Of a stretch of DNA of 47,366 nt, positions 14,986-23,411 are shown piece after piece; the first letter of the stretch is position 1, and each line of letters starts with the position of its first letter. Below the pieces are notes generated by a model. The model did not search any database. It saw only the letters and a program-made list of their open reading frames with translations, and was not told the origin of the DNA. Made by a program: the position numbers and the translations under genes. Where the stretch lies: positions 1 through 47,366 of the forward strand of contig JAUXVT010000063.1 in the NCBI GenBank assembly GCA_030680405.1, given 5' to 3'. The stretch is from Thiobacillus sp. Its GTDB lineage: Bacteria > Pseudomonadota > Gammaproteobacteria > Burkholderiales > Thiobacillaceae.

Positions 14986-15004
14986 GTAGCAATTCCGTAG
15001 CAAT
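14986..15004. promoter_or_regulatory. Integrase arm-type sites, right end
   Basis: GTAGCAAT occurs at 14986-14993 and 14997-15004, 11 bases apart, matching the pair near the left attachment site. Confidence 0.55.
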
Positions 15005-15016
15005 GCCGAAAATGAA

Positions 15017-15042
15017 AAGGGGCTAGCTTTCGCTAACCCCTT
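15017..15042 (-). terminator. Element-supplied terminator for tRNA-Arg
   Basis: On the minus strand AAGGGGTTAGC, loop GAAA, then GCTAGCCCCTT is followed by TTCATTTT. It sits just downstream of the intact tRNA-Arg gene and replaces the original terminator now at 6449-6485. Confidence 0.72.
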
Positions 15043-15048
15043 GATTTT

Positions 15049-15096
15049 ATGGTGCGCCGGAAGAGATTCGAACTCCTGACCCCTTGGTTCGTAGCC
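15049..15096 (-). repeat. Right attachment repeat within tRNA-Arg
   Basis: Identical over 48 bp to 6494-6541. It supplies the 3' part of the functional tRNA gene, so integration leaves the tRNA intact. Confidence 0.92.
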
Positions 15097-15126
15097 AAGT
15101 ACTCTATCCAGCTGAGCTACCGGCGC
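15050..15126 (-). tRNA. tRNA-Arg (anticodon ACG)
   Basis: 77 bases on the minus strand with encoded CCA. The acceptor arms GCGCCGG and CCGGCGC pair. The anticodon stem CTTGG/CCAAG encloses the loop CTACGAA (anticodon ACG), and the T loop TTCGAAT is present. The 3' part is the attachment site of the satellite element. Confidence 0.97.
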
Positions 15127-15191
15127 TTTGAAGGTTGCGCATTATACGCAATTTCTGCATCAATGGCAGATGCAATGACTCATAACTTGTT

Positions 15192-15285
15192 TGGCGGAGA
15201 CGGAGGGATTCGAACCCTAGATGCAGGTTTAAGCCCGCATGCTCCCTTAGCAGGGGAGTACCTTCAACCTCTCGGCCACGTCTCC
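15192..15285 (-). tRNA. tRNA-Ser (anticodon GCT)
   Basis: 94 bases on the minus strand with encoded CCA. The acceptor stem is GGAGACG/CGTCTCC, and the anticodon stem CTCCC/GGGAG encloses CTGCTAA (anticodon GCT). A long variable arm is present, as expected for a class II tRNA. It lies 65 bases upstream of tRNA-Arg in the same direction, probably in one transcript. Confidence 0.96.
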
Positions 15286-15328
15286 GAACCGCCGCGAATT
15301 GTAGCGGAATGCGCGGCGGAAAGCCACC

Positions 15329-16558
15329 TTACGCGGTGGCCTTGTCGAGTTCGAAGGCCTGATGCAGGGCGCGCACTGCGAGTTCCATGTATTTGTCTTC
15401 GACCACCACCGAGATCTTGATTTCCGAAGTGGAGATCATCTGCAGGTTGATGTTTTCCTTAGACAGGGTTTCGAACATCTTGCGCGCGATGCCGACGTGC
15501 GAGCGCATGCCGACGCCGACGATCGACACCTTGGCGATCTTGTCGTCGCCGGTGACCGCGCGTGCGCCGATGTCGGTGGCGATGGGCTTGACAATGTCCA
15601 TCGCCTTGGCGAAGTCGTTGCGGTGCACGGTGAAGGTGAAGTCGGTGGTGTTCGCGTGACTGACGTTCTGCACGATCATGTCGACGTCGATATTGGCGTC
15701 GGCGACCGGGCCGAGGATCTGGTAGGCGATGCCGGGATGATCGGGCGCACCGACCACGGTGATTTTGGCTTCGTCACGGTTGAACGCGATGCCGGAAATG
15801 ATGGCCTGTTCCATGGAGTTGTTTTCCTCGAAGGTGATAAGCGTGCCGTCGCCTTCGTCCTGGAAGCTGGACAGCACGCGGAGTTTTACTTTGTATTTAC
15901 CGGCGAATTCGACCGAGCGGATTTGCAGCACCTTGGAACCCAGACTCGCCATTTCGAGCATTTCCTCGAAGGTGATGGTCTTCAACCGGCGCGCCTCGGG
16001 AACGATGCGCGGGTCGGTGGTGTAGACGCCGTCGACGTCGGTGTAGATCTGGCACTCGTCCGCTTTCAATGCGGCCGCCAGCGCCACGCCGGTGGTGTCG
16101 GAACCGCCGCGTCCCAAGGTGGTGATGTTGCCCTGCTCGTCGACGCCCTGGAAACCGGCGACCACCAGCACATGGCCGGAATCCAGATCGGCGCGCATCC
16201 TGGCTTCGTCGATCGACAGAATGCGCGCCTTGGTGAAGGCGTTGTCGGTGAGGATGCGTACCTGCGCGCCGGTGTAGCTTTTCGCCTTCAGGCCCAGGTC
16301 TTTCAACGCCATCGCCAGCAGCGCAATGGTGACCTGCTCGCCGGTCGACACCATCATGTCCAGCTCGCGCGGGTCGGGGCTGGCCTGAATCTGTTTGGCC
16401 AGCGAGATCAGCCGGTTGGTCTCGCCGGACATGGCGGAGAGCACGACCACCACCTGATGCCCGAGCATTTTGAACTTGGCGACGCGTTCCGCCACCGCGC
16501 GGATGCGTTCCACGTTGGCGACCGAGGTGCCGCCGTATTTTTGTACGATGAGGGCCAT
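15329..16558 (-). CDS. lysC: Aspartate kinase
   Basis: 409 residues, the usual size of the monofunctional class. The N-terminus ALIVQKYGGTSV has the KxGG(T/S)S nucleotide-binding motif, and GRGGSDTTGVALAAAL lies in the kinase domain. Two C-terminal ACT-type domains (about 260-409) provide lysine/threonine feedback regulation. It phosphorylates L-aspartate, the first step towards lysine, threonine, methionine and diaminopimelate. The gene is immediately upstream of tRNA-Ser on the same strand, an arrangement common in betaproteobacteria. An internal start for a separate beta subunit is not obvious. Confidence 0.96.
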   Translation of the reverse strand: MALIVQKYGGTSVANVERIRAVAERVAKFKMLGHQVVVVLSAMSGETNRLISLAKQIQASPDPRELDMMVSTGEQVTIALLAMALKDLGLKAKSYTGAQVRILTDNAFTKARILSIDEARMRADLDSGHVLVVAGFQGVDEQGNITTLGRGGSDTTGVALAAALKADECQIYTDVDGVYTTDPRIVPEARRLKTITFEEMLEMASLGSKVLQIRSVEFAGKYKVKLRVLSSFQDEGDGTLITFEENNSMEQAIISGIAFNRDEAKITVVGAPDHPGIAYQILGPVADANIDVDMIVQNVSHANTTDFTFTVHRNDFAKAMDIVKPIATDIGARAVTGDDKIAKVSIVGVGMRSHVGIARKMFETLSKENINLQMISTSEIKISVVVEDKYMELAVRALHQAFELDKATA

Positions 16559-16597
16559 GAGATGTAATAAATGAGTTAAGCGCGGAATTTTAATGGA

Positions 16598-17896
16598 TTA
16601 GCGCGTGAACAGCGCAATCGACTCCACATGGGCGGTGTGCGGGAACATGTTGGCGACCCCGGCCGCTTCGAGCCGGTAGCCCTTGATGTGTACCAGTATC
16701 TCGGCGTCGCGCGCCAACGTGGCGGGGTCGCACGAGACATAGACGATGCGCTGCGGCGCATCGGACTCTGGCAGGGATTTCACAAGCTCGATGGCGCCGC
16801 TGCGCGGGGGGTCGATCAGCAGCTTGTCGAACCGGCCGAGGGCGGCGAATTTCTCCGGCGTCATCTCGAACAGGTCGTCGACCGCGAAGCGGGCGTTGGC
16901 CAGATCATTGTGCAGCGCGTTTTCGCGTGCGCGGGCGACCAGTTCGGTGCTGCCCTCGATGCCCAGCACCTCGGCGCCGCTTCTGGCGATGGGGAGGGTG
17001 AAGTTGCCCAGGCCGCAGAACAGATCGGCGATGTGTTCGCCAGGTTGCGGGTTCAGCAGGCGCAACGCGCGGCTGACCAGCGCGCGGTTCATGGCGGTGT
17101 TGACCTGGGTGAAGTCGGTGGGCTTGAACGGCATCACCAGGCCGAATTCGGGCAGGCTGTAGCTGAGTTCGGGGGCAATGTCGGGCCAGAAAGGGCGGAC
17201 GGTGTCGGGGCCTTTGGATTGTTCCCAGATTTGTACATGATGACGATCGGCAAACGCCCGCACCGTGGCGGCATCGCCGTCGGCCCACGGTTCGAGCAGG
17301 CGGAACACCAGCACGGTGACGTGCTCGCCGACGGCAACCTCGATCTGCGGGATGCGGTCGGCGTTTGACAGTTCGTTAATCAGGTCGCGTAACGGCTGGA
17401 TCAGTGCCGAGACATCGGGGGTGAGGATTTCGCAGCTCGCCATGTCGGTGATGAAGCTGGAACGTTTTTCGCGGAAGCCCACCAGCCCGCCGCCTTTCTT
17501 GTCGACCCACCGCGCGGACAGCCGTGCGCGAGTGCGGTAACCCCAGCTCGGGCCGTGCAGGGCGGGCAGCATTACATCGGGTTTGACCTTGCCGATTCGG
17601 GCGAGGTTGTCTTCCAGCACGCGCTGCTTGGCGGCAACCTGGGCGCTGGCTTCCAGATGCTGCATCGAGCAGCCGCCGCAGCGGCCGAAGTATTTACAGC
17701 GTGGTTCGGTACGCTGCGCGCTGGCTTTGAGAATGGCGATGGCGTTGGCCGAGTTGTATTTGGCGTGTTCGCGGTAAACGGCGATTTCTGCGCGCTCGCC
17801 CGCCAGCGCGCCGTCGACGAAGGTGACTTTGCCGTCGATGCGCGCGACGCCGTGGCCCTCGTGGTCGAGGGAAAGAATGTCGACGATGGGATTCAT
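16598..17896 (-). CDS. rlmD: 23S rRNA (uracil-1939-C5)-methyltransferase RlmD
   Basis: 432 residues from the ATG at 17896; upstream codons would translate an intergenic repeat. A TRAM-like RNA-binding domain (about 1-60) is followed by the iron-sulfur cysteine cluster [14 protein letters not shown]. The SAM-binding methyltransferase domain has [23 protein letters not shown] and the nucleophile-containing [12 protein letters not shown]. It uses S-adenosylmethionine to methylate U1939 of 23S rRNA. It reads in the same direction as lysC, 39 bases upstream of it. Confidence 0.93.
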   Translation of the reverse strand: MNPIVDILSLDHEGHGVARIDGKVTFVDGALAGERAEIAVYREHAKYNSANAIAILKASAQRTEPRCKYFGRCGGCSMQHLEASAQVAAKQRVLEDNLARIGKVKPDVMLPALHGPSWGYRTRARLSARWVDKKGGGLVGFREKRSSFITDMASCEILTPDVSALIQPLRDLINELSNADRIPQIEVAVGEHVTVLVFRLLEPWADGDAATVRAFADRHHVQIWEQSKGPDTVRPFWPDIAPELSYSLPEFGLVMPFKPTDFTQVNTAMNRALVSRALRLLNPQPGEHIADLFCGLGNFTLPIARSGAEVLGIEGSTELVARARENALHNDLANARFAVDDLFEMTPEKFAALGRFDKLLIDPPRSGAIELVKSLPESDAPQRIVYVSCDPATLARDAEILVHIKGYRLEAAGVANMFPHTAHVESIALFTR

Positions 17897-17905
17897 GGTT
17901 TTAAA

Positions 17906-18016
17906 GCGTTGACCGCAGAGGCACAGAGACACAGAGTAAACACAGGTGATTGGGCACTTCACTTGCCAAATCGCCTATTTTATAAGGCCGTTATCTTTGT
18001 GCCTTTGTGGTGAAAA
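17906..18016. repeat. Pair of inverted CTCTGTG-type intergenic repeats
   Basis: Upstream of rlmD, a stretch containing GACCGCAGAGGCACAGAG (from about 17909) is followed after about 70 bases by CTTTGTGCCTTTGTGGTGA (from about 17995), its imperfect inverse. Such 'accgcagaggcacagag / ctctgtgcctctgtggt' sequences recur between genes in many proteobacteria. Function is unknown. Confidence 0.55.
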
Positions 18017-18020
18017 AAGG

Positions 18021-18797
18021 TTACCCCCAGGCCGCCAGGAATTTCTGCCAGTGCGGGGCGGCGTGGACTTGCACGGTGCTGCGCGCAAGTTCGATTTCGG
18101 CGGCGTAAACAGATTCAGAGAGTGTGCCGCGCATTTTCTGGAAGCGCAGATACAGCAGCCAGGTGTTCATCACGTCGGTCTCGCAATAGTTGCGGATGGC
18201 GTCGATTTCGCCCTGCTGAAAGGCGTCCAGTACTTTCGAGCCGTCCATCCCCAGCTTGCCTGGAAAGCCGCACAGCTTGGCCATCTGGTCGAGCGGTGCG
18301 TTGGCGCGCGGCTGGTACATCGCCAGCACGTCCATCAGATCCAGGTGCCGGGTGTGGTAGCGACCCAGATAGTTATTCCACTTGAAATCCTTGTCGTCGT
18401 CGCCCCAGTCCCAGTAGCGCGCCGCCGCCACACCGTGAATCAGCGCGCGGTAATGCAGCACCGGCAGGTCGAAGCCGCCGCCGTTCCACGAGACGAGTTG
18501 CGGGGTATAGCGCTCGATGCCGTCATAGAAACGCTGAATCAGCTCGGCTTCGCTGCTGTCTGGCTCGCCCAGCGACCACACCTTGAGCTGGTCGCCGCTT
18601 CGGAGCACGCAGGAAATGGCGACGATGCGGTGCAGGTGATGCGGCATGAAATCGCTGCCGGTTTTCTGGCGTCGGGCGATCAGCGCCATTTCTGCGAGTT
18701 CGGCCTGCGGCAGCGCCGCCGCGTCTATGCCGTTGACTGCGGCGAATCCGGTGAGGTCGGGAATCGTTTCAATATCGAAAACCAGGGTGGGATGCAT
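18021..18797 (-). CDS. PolB-like 3'-5' exonuclease family protein
   Basis: 258 residues from the ATG at 18797. It is an RNase H-fold exonuclease of the DNA_pol_B_exo2 type: Exo I motif LVFDIETIPD (DxE), Exo II region LVSWNGGGFDLPVLHYRAL, and Exo III-like RNYCETDVMNTWLLYLRF. It would remove nucleotides from 3' ends of DNA, possibly in repair. It lacks a polymerase domain, which is normal for this small family. The stop lies just after the intergenic repeat. Confidence 0.86.
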   Translation of the reverse strand: MHPTLVFDIETIPDLTGFAAVNGIDAAALPQAELAEMALIARRQKTGSDFMPHHLHRIVAISCVLRSGDQLKVWSLGEPDSSEAELIQRFYDGIERYTPQLVSWNGGGFDLPVLHYRALIHGVAAARYWDWGDDDKDFKWNNYLGRYHTRHLDLMDVLAMYQPRANAPLDQMAKLCGFPGKLGMDGSKVLDAFQQGEIDAIRNYCETDVMNTWLLYLRFQKMRGTLSESVYAAEIELARSTVQVHAAPHWQKFLAAWG

Positions 18798-18834
18798 GGG
18801 GCGGGTGTGCGAGAAAAACCGCCATTTTACGCTG

Positions 18835-20127
18835 TCAGTGCAGGGCTGCGTCGAGCGCCGAGGCTGCAATCAGGGCATCCAGATAGGCCACGGAAATCTG
18901 GTGCAGTGGAATCTCCAGTTGCTGCGCGTACGCGGCCAAGGTTTCGACATCGTTGTTTTCACAGGCATACGTCAGTTGCAGCATCGCCCCTTCGGGCGAG
19001 GGGTACGCGCTCAGTGCGCGTGCGCTGGTCGCCGACAATCCCAGCTTGCGGATGAGCGTTTCAACCGGTAGCGACAGCGCATGCGGGGCAATCGACAGCA
19101 GGCCGATTTCGAATGCGGCAGCCGCGCTCTCGGCGGGTGCACCCAGACGGGTGATTTTGCCCATGAACAGCGCCCGCGTGAGGGCGGTTACGGCGTAGTG
19201 GCGCGTCGCCTCGGTAGGCTGCTTGCCAGCCAGCGCCAGCAGTGCCGCCACCCGGCGGGCACGTTGTGGTCCCAGCATGACCAGCGCATGGGCAGCCGAT
19301 TCGGCGGGCCGGCTCAAGCCGCCGACCTGGGAGTTGGCGATGGCGAGCAGACGCGGCGTCATCTCCGGATTCAGCCGGAAGAACTGCACCAGGGTTTCAA
19401 CCGACTGGCGCAGGGCGATGGCCAGCAAATCCAGTTGTATCGCGTGTTCGTGGGTGTTTTCTGTGGGCTGGGTGTCGCCGGAAAAGAAGCTTCCCTTGAA
19501 CCAGGCGTTCTCAGGCCAGCGCGCCTGGGTGTGGGCGTGTCGCACGCCTTCCACGACCAGGCACGCAGCGACTGCGGGCGGCGTGTCGTCGGCGTGGCAG
19601 GCCAAATAGCGCCAGGCGGAAGCGCTGTCCTGCACGATTGCGTTGTTGTGGTTGAGCGTGGGGCAGTAAGTCAGTCCGGTATCCTGCAGGGCCAGGGCGC
19701 GTACCAGATGCTGTTCATTGTCGATGGCCACGCACCAGATCATCTGGCGATGATTGAGTTGCTGGGGGATGTCGCTGAACAGCACCCCCGTACTGATCCG
19801 CACCAGCAAAGGCAGTTCGTTGGTCAGGCCGCCCTGCGTCAATGAATAGAGGCCGGTCAGCAACATGTCTTCTTCCATTTGCCGAAGTTCGGGCGGTGCA
19901 TCGGCGGGAGTGGTGCGGCCGCGCAGTACCAGCTGATGCGCAACCAGATTGGAGGCGGCGTCGAACAACGGATCAAACGACAAGAAGCGCGCGCGCAGGG
20001 CTTCCTCGCGGATTGGGTCGCTGTTGTCGATGCCCAGCATTTGCGTCACCACCACGGGCTGTTCGGATTCGCGGGTGTTGATGCCACCGCCGACTATGCG
20101 TGATGGATGGGGATCGTCTGGGGTCAT
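18835..20127 (-). CDS. EAL/HDOD-like signalling protein
   Basis: About 430 residues (ATG 20127; a GTG at 20136 would add three). The N-terminal part (about 30-230) resembles a degenerate EAL domain of the YuxH type: FDPLFDAASNLVAHQLVLRG in place of the usual 'RQPI...' start, and ACLVVEGVRH in the middle. The catalytic EAL residues are missing, so c-di-GMP hydrolysis is unlikely. The C-terminal half (about 230-420) is helical and HDOD-like (LLAIANSQVGGLSRP, LGPQRARRVAALLALA). Such proteins act in signal transduction through protein contacts. Confidence 0.68.
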   Translation of the reverse strand: MTPDDPHPSRIVGGGINTRESEQPVVVTQMLGIDNSDPIREEALRARFLSFDPLFDAASNLVAHQLVLRGRTTPADAPPELRQMEEDMLLTGLYSLTQGGLTNELPLLVRISTGVLFSDIPQQLNHRQMIWCVAIDNEQHLVRALALQDTGLTYCPTLNHNNAIVQDSASAWRYLACHADDTPPAVAACLVVEGVRHAHTQARWPENAWFKGSFFSGDTQPTENTHEHAIQLDLLAIALRQSVETLVQFFRLNPEMTPRLLAIANSQVGGLSRPAESAAHALVMLGPQRARRVAALLALAGKQPTEATRHYAVTALTRALFMGKITRLGAPAESAAAAFEIGLLSIAPHALSLPVETLIRKLGLSATSARALSAYPSPEGAMLQLTYACENNDVETLAAYAQQLEIPLHQISVAYLDALIAASALDAALH

Positions 20128-20231
20128 GTCATTCACTGCGGGGTTTGTTCGACTATTCTAGCGCTGCGAACCATTTTTCGTGCGGTTCGGTCATCATGCA
20201 GGTTTGCCGCAAGATGCGCAGGAGACCCAGC

Positions 20232-21674
20232 ATGACGAAGAAAAAACTGCTGAATATGATGATCGCCGGGCTGATGGCCGCATCCCACGCCAGCTTGGCC
20301 GCGCCGCGCGATGAAACCGTCAGCACCGCATCCGATCAGCATGGTATGGCGGTCACCATTTACAACGACAATCTTGCCTTGGTGAAGGAGGCGCGGCGGG
20401 TCAGGCTTGCGCGCGACTTCAACCAACTGGCATGGCGCGAGGTGTCGGCGCAGATGCGACCGGAAACCGCGCAGTTGCGCAATGTGTCGAACCCCGTCGG
20501 GTTTCGCCTGCAGGAGCAGAACTTCGATTTCGATCTGCTGACGCCGCAAAAGCTGCTCGAGAAATATGTCGGGCGCGAGGTCAGCGTCATTCGCACCCAT
20601 CCCACCACCGGCGCGGAAACCCGCGAAGCCGCCACCGTCCTGGCGACCCATGGCGGCGTGGTGCTCCAATTTGCCGATCGCACCGAAACCGGGGTGCCGG
20701 GGCGGCTGGCGTTTCCGGGCGTGCCCGACACGCTGCGCGACAGGCCCACGCTGGTCATCTCGCTGGCCAATCCGGTGGCGGGTACACAGGATCTGGAACT
20801 GTCCTATCTGACCGGCGGGCTGTCGTGGCGTGCCGATTATGTGGCCGAACTGAATGCTCGTGACGACCAGCTGGATCTGAACGGCTGGGTGACGCTGACC
20901 AACCAGAGCGGCGCGGCCTATCCGAATGCCAGGCTGCAATTGGTGGCGGGCGATCTCAACCGGGTGCGCGACGCCCAGCCGGAGCCGCGCGCGACCATGG
21001 CGATGGCAGCCAAGGTGGCCGACGCCGCCGAAATGCAGCAAGAGTCGCTGTTCGAGTATCACCTCTACACGCTGCAACGCCCCACCACACTGGCCGAAAA
21101 CCAGACCAAGCAGGTGGCGCTGATGTCGGCGACGCGGGTGCCGGTCAAGAAGGAATTCCTGCTCGAAGGGGCGAATTACTACTACTCCGGGCAGTACGGC
21201 GAACTGGGGCAGAAAATGAAAGTCGGCGTGTTCGTCGAATTCACCAACGAGGGCGAAGGCCTCGGCATTCCCTTGCCCCGCGGCGTGATCCGCCTGTACA
21301 AGAAGGACAGCCAGGGCAATGCGCAGTTTGTCGGCGAGGATCGCATCGACCACACGCCGAAGAACGAAACCGTGCGCCTGAAGCTGGGCGACGCGTTCGA
21401 CCTGACGGCCGACAAGAAGCAGACCGCCTTCCAGAAACTGGAAGGCACCAGCCGCTACAACTACGTGTTCGAGTCGGCGTATGAGATCGTGCTGAAAAAC
21501 GCCAAACCGGAGGCGGTGACCGTCAAGGTGCGCGAGCCGATGCCGGGCGACTGGACGATGGTGAACGAATCCCAGCCCCACACCAAGGCGGCGTCCGGCA
21601 CCGCCGAATGGCGGGTGTTGGTGCCCGCCGAGGGCAAGGTAACGCTCAGCTACCGTGTGCGCGTCAGGTACTGA
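20232..21674 (+). CDS. Exported DUF4139 domain protein
   Basis: 480 residues from ATG 20232, with GGAG upstream. The N-terminus MTKKKLLNMMIAGLMAASHASLAA is a signal peptide. The body has DUF4139 features: ITIYNDNLALVKEARRV-type first strands, a central SYLTGGLSWRADYVAELN and a beta-rich C-terminal half. The function of the family is unknown; it is likely periplasmic or surface-associated. It diverges from the EAL/HDOD-like gene, with the two promoters sharing about 100 bases. Confidence 0.82.
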   Translation: MTKKKLLNMMIAGLMAASHASLAAPRDETVSTASDQHGMAVTIYNDNLALVKEARRVRLARDFNQLAWREVSAQMRPETAQLRNVSNPVGFRLQEQNFDFDLLTPQKLLEKYVGREVSVIRTHPTTGAETREAATVLATHGGVVLQFADRTETGVPGRLAFPGVPDTLRDRPTLVISLANPVAGTQDLELSYLTGGLSWRADYVAELNARDDQLDLNGWVTLTNQSGAAYPNARLQLVAGDLNRVRDAQPEPRATMAMAAKVADAAEMQQESLFEYHLYTLQRPTTLAENQTKQVALMSATRVPVKKEFLLEGANYYYSGQYGELGQKMKVGVFVEFTNEGEGLGIPLPRGVIRLYKKDSQGNAQFVGEDRIDHTPKNETVRLKLGDAFDLTADKKQTAFQKLEGTSRYNYVFESAYEIVLKNAKPEAVTVKVREPMPGDWTMVNESQPHTKAASGTAEWRVLVPAEGKVTLSYRVRVRY

Positions 21675-21701
21675 GCCCGCGCCGCCGGCGGATGTCGGAA
21701 A

Positions 21702-21878
21702 TCAGGTCGAGGGTGGGCCGTCGTGCTCGCCGATCACGCGCACCAAACTCAGCGCGGCTCGGATCGGCGACGCCAGTTGCTTGCCGGTTCGATCCCCCTG
21801 TGGTCGAAGCTGTTGATCTACCAGATCATGGCCCTGCACGAGCACCTTGAATGCTGCGCGCATGTCGAAGTTGCGCAT
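21702..21878 (-). pseudogene. 58-codon fragment in an otherwise gene-free gap
   Basis: In the 370-base gap 21675-22042 the minus strand holds a protein-like frame starting MRNFDMRAAFKVLVQGHDLV and ending EHDGPPST. The same frame reads TLEQRFKA just before the ATG, after a stop, suggesting a truncated longer gene. I could not identify the family. The rest of the gap shows no other feature. Confidence 0.3.
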
Positions 21879-22042
21879 GGCCTTGAAGCGCTGTTCCAGG
21901 GTCTTTCAGGCGGGCAGATGTTTAAGCGGGTTTATGAACAGCCGACGTAGGAGTCAGACTTCGAAGGTATCATAAGCATGCTGTGCAGGTGCCAATCGGG
22001 CGCAGGCACAACGTTTTCTTCGACGGTTCAGGATGAGACAGC

Positions 22043-22528
22043 ATGGTCACCGTGACACAGAACAAACTCGTATACATTACCTATTCCATTCTTGACTCGC
22101 GCGGCATGGTCGTCGAGCAGTACGATATTCCGGTGGGTTATGTGCAGGGCGCAAACAGCGGCATTTTGCCGGCGATCGAGTCGGCGGTGGCGGGTCGCAA
22201 GGTGGGCGACCGGGTTGAGATCACGCTGGCGCCCGAAGAAGGCTACGGGCTGCGCGACGAGAGTCTGGTGTTTGTGGACGACATCGAGAACGTGCCGCCG
22301 CAATTCCGGCGCGTTGGGGCTGAAATCACGTTCGAGAACGAGGCGGGCGAAACCAAGGTTTTTTACGTCACCTCGATCGAGGACAGCAAGCTCACGCTGG
22401 ACGGCAACCCCTCGCTGGCCGGGCAGAGCGTGACCTGCCTGGTGAATGTGATGGACATTCGCGATGCCACGCCGGAGGAAATCCGCAACGGGCGGCCGCT
22501 CGAAGTCAAAACCGGAACGGTCCACTGA
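22043..22528 (+). CDS. SlyD-like FKBP-type peptidyl-prolyl isomerase
   Basis: 161 residues. FKBP/SlyD features: NKLVYITYSILDSRGMVVEQ at the start, GILPAIESAVAGRKVGDRVE, the hinge EEGYGLRDESLV and the insert-in-flap segment. It catalyses cis-trans isomerisation of prolyl bonds and acts as a folding chaperone. It lacks the Cys/His-rich metal-binding tail of E. coli SlyD, so a nickel role is not expected. A strong bidirectional terminator follows directly. Confidence 0.86.
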   Translation: MVTVTQNKLVYITYSILDSRGMVVEQYDIPVGYVQGANSGILPAIESAVAGRKVGDRVEITLAPEEGYGLRDESLVFVDDIENVPPQFRRVGAEITFENEAGETKVFYVTSIEDSKLTLDGNPSLAGQSVTCLVNVMDIRDATPEEIRNGRPLEVKTGTVH

Positions 22529-22531
22529 CGT

Positions 22532-22561
22532 AAAAAGGCCGGGAGCGCTCCCGGCCTTTTT
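22532..22561. terminator. Bidirectional rho-independent terminator
   Basis: A perfect 15-bp-arm palindrome: AAAAAGGCCGGGAGC immediately followed by its inverse ending CCTTTTT. It separates the convergent isomerase and SCP2-like genes and serves both. Confidence 0.93.
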
Positions 22562-22580
22562 CTTTTGTGGCGTAACCTGC

Positions 22581-23090
22581 TTACTTGGCAGGGCAGGCCT
22601 TGTCGCCAGGGATCTTGCCCGGCAGACGCAGGAAGGCCCCGAACGGACCCATCACGCTCATGGCTTCCATTTTCGGGCCGGTGAACTTGAGACGGCCGAA
22701 CATCATGGCCTTCATCGGGCCGTACTCGCCCGCACCCATTTCGTTCCAGCGCTCGGTGGTGGCGTGCATGGTGTAGTCGACCGCGTGATCCATCCTGGTG
22801 TTCTGCACGGCGCCGCCGTAGACGCACATGGCCTTGCTATCCTTGGCCATGATCTTCAGCTCGGTCTGGGTTTCTTCGCCGCAGTCGGTGCGATACAGGT
22901 GAATGATCTTGTAGCCGCGATCCTTGTCGTTCTTGATCCACTTTTCACCCAGGCCGTCGGTCAGAGTGGCGTCCTTGTTCCAAGCGTCGCAAGCCTGCGC
23001 AGTCCACTCGGTGGACATCATGGCGGGAGCGGCGTGTGCGGTGGTTGCGAGAACTGCCAGGGCAGCCAGCGCGATTGACGTGTATTTCAT
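22581..23090 (-). CDS. Exported SCP2-like (sterol carrier fold) protein
   Basis: 169 residues from ATG 23090, with an excellent AAGGAGGAGG upstream. The signal peptide MKYTSIALAALAVLATTAHA has an AHA-A cleavage site. The mature part includes GPMKAMMFGRLKFTGPKMEAMSV, which resembles the SCP2 lipid-binding fold, and several cysteines that may form disulfides. It is probably periplasmic and may bind a hydrophobic ligand. A palindromic operator-like site lies in its promoter. Confidence 0.7.
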   Translation of the reverse strand: MKYTSIALAALAVLATTAHAAPAMMSTEWTAQACDAWNKDATLTDGLGEKWIKNDKDRGYKIIHLYRTDCGEETQTELKIMAKDSKAMCVYGGAVQNTRMDHAVDYTMHATTERWNEMGAGEYGPMKAMMFGRLKFTGPKMEAMSVMGPFGAFLRLPGKIPGDKACPAK

Positions 23091-23118
23091 GGACACCTCC
23101 TCCTTATTGAATATTGGG

Positions 23119-23135
23119 TTACAGCTTGGCTGTAA
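23119..23135 (-). promoter_or_regulatory. Palindromic operator over the SCP2 gene promoter
   Basis: TTACAGC, TTG, GCTGTAA is a perfect 7-bp palindrome. On the minus strand it overlaps a candidate -35 TTTACA, followed after 16 bases by AATATT. Binding by a dimeric regulator would block this promoter. Confidence 0.45.
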
Positions 23136-23411
23136 ACGAAGAATACATTCTCCGTGGCTGCACGGTAATCATGCCGCACAGGCTTGTCAATGCGGCAGCC
23201 GTTTTTTTACGAAACCATACAGACAGGCGCCATGCAGGGCATCCACCCAGGCGGACGACGCGCCGATCGAACCCATGCCGACCAAGCGAGAAAGTTGGGC
23301 CGTGACGCAAGGCGATGACGCCCCGGCCGAGGCCAAAAACAAGGCCGCCGAGTTTAGTATTAACGTTTTACGCCTTGCGTCGTTATGGCGCGCATTGGCA
23401 AGGCTGCCTGT
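23136..23411. other. Intergenic stretch with a plus-strand terminator-like hairpin
   Basis: TGCCGCA (23172-23178) pairs with TGCGGCA (23191-23197), extended by an outer GGCTGC/GCAGCC, and is followed by seven T (23202-23208). No gene precedes it on the plus strand, so it might end a small RNA. Further on, GACGCAAGGCG (23304-23314) and CGCCTTGCGTC (23371-23381) form a perfect 11-bp inverted repeat. No ORF here is convincing. Confidence 0.4.

Larger units (their letters stand above)
6494..15096. mobile_element. tRNA-Arg-integrated phage-satellite-like element
   Basis: It is bounded by the 48-bp direct repeats at 6494-6541 and 15049-15096. Inside are an integrase next to the left repeat, an AlpA-like regulator, a primase-helicase, a small terminase and a capsid gene, all on the plus strand. 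Terminase large subunit, portal, protease, connector, tail and lysis genes are absent. Size (about 8.6 kb) and layout resemble P4-like and PICI satellites more than a decayed prophage, because the remaining genes are intact and tightly coupled. Confidence 0.82.

Noticed and set aside
14645-15000. Two overlapping plus-strand ORFs before the right attachment site
   Set aside because: They run across the operon terminator and the right iteron array and have no ribosome-binding site.
15362-16567. Long plus-strand ORF opposite lysC
   Set aside because: Antisense shadow of a clear aspartate kinase gene in GC-rich DNA; composition (many His, Asp, Val, Gly) is typical of such shadows.
20133-21581. 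482-codon minus-strand ORF opposite the DUF4139 gene
   Set aside because: Antisense shadow; the plus-strand protein has signal peptide, domain and ribosome-binding site.
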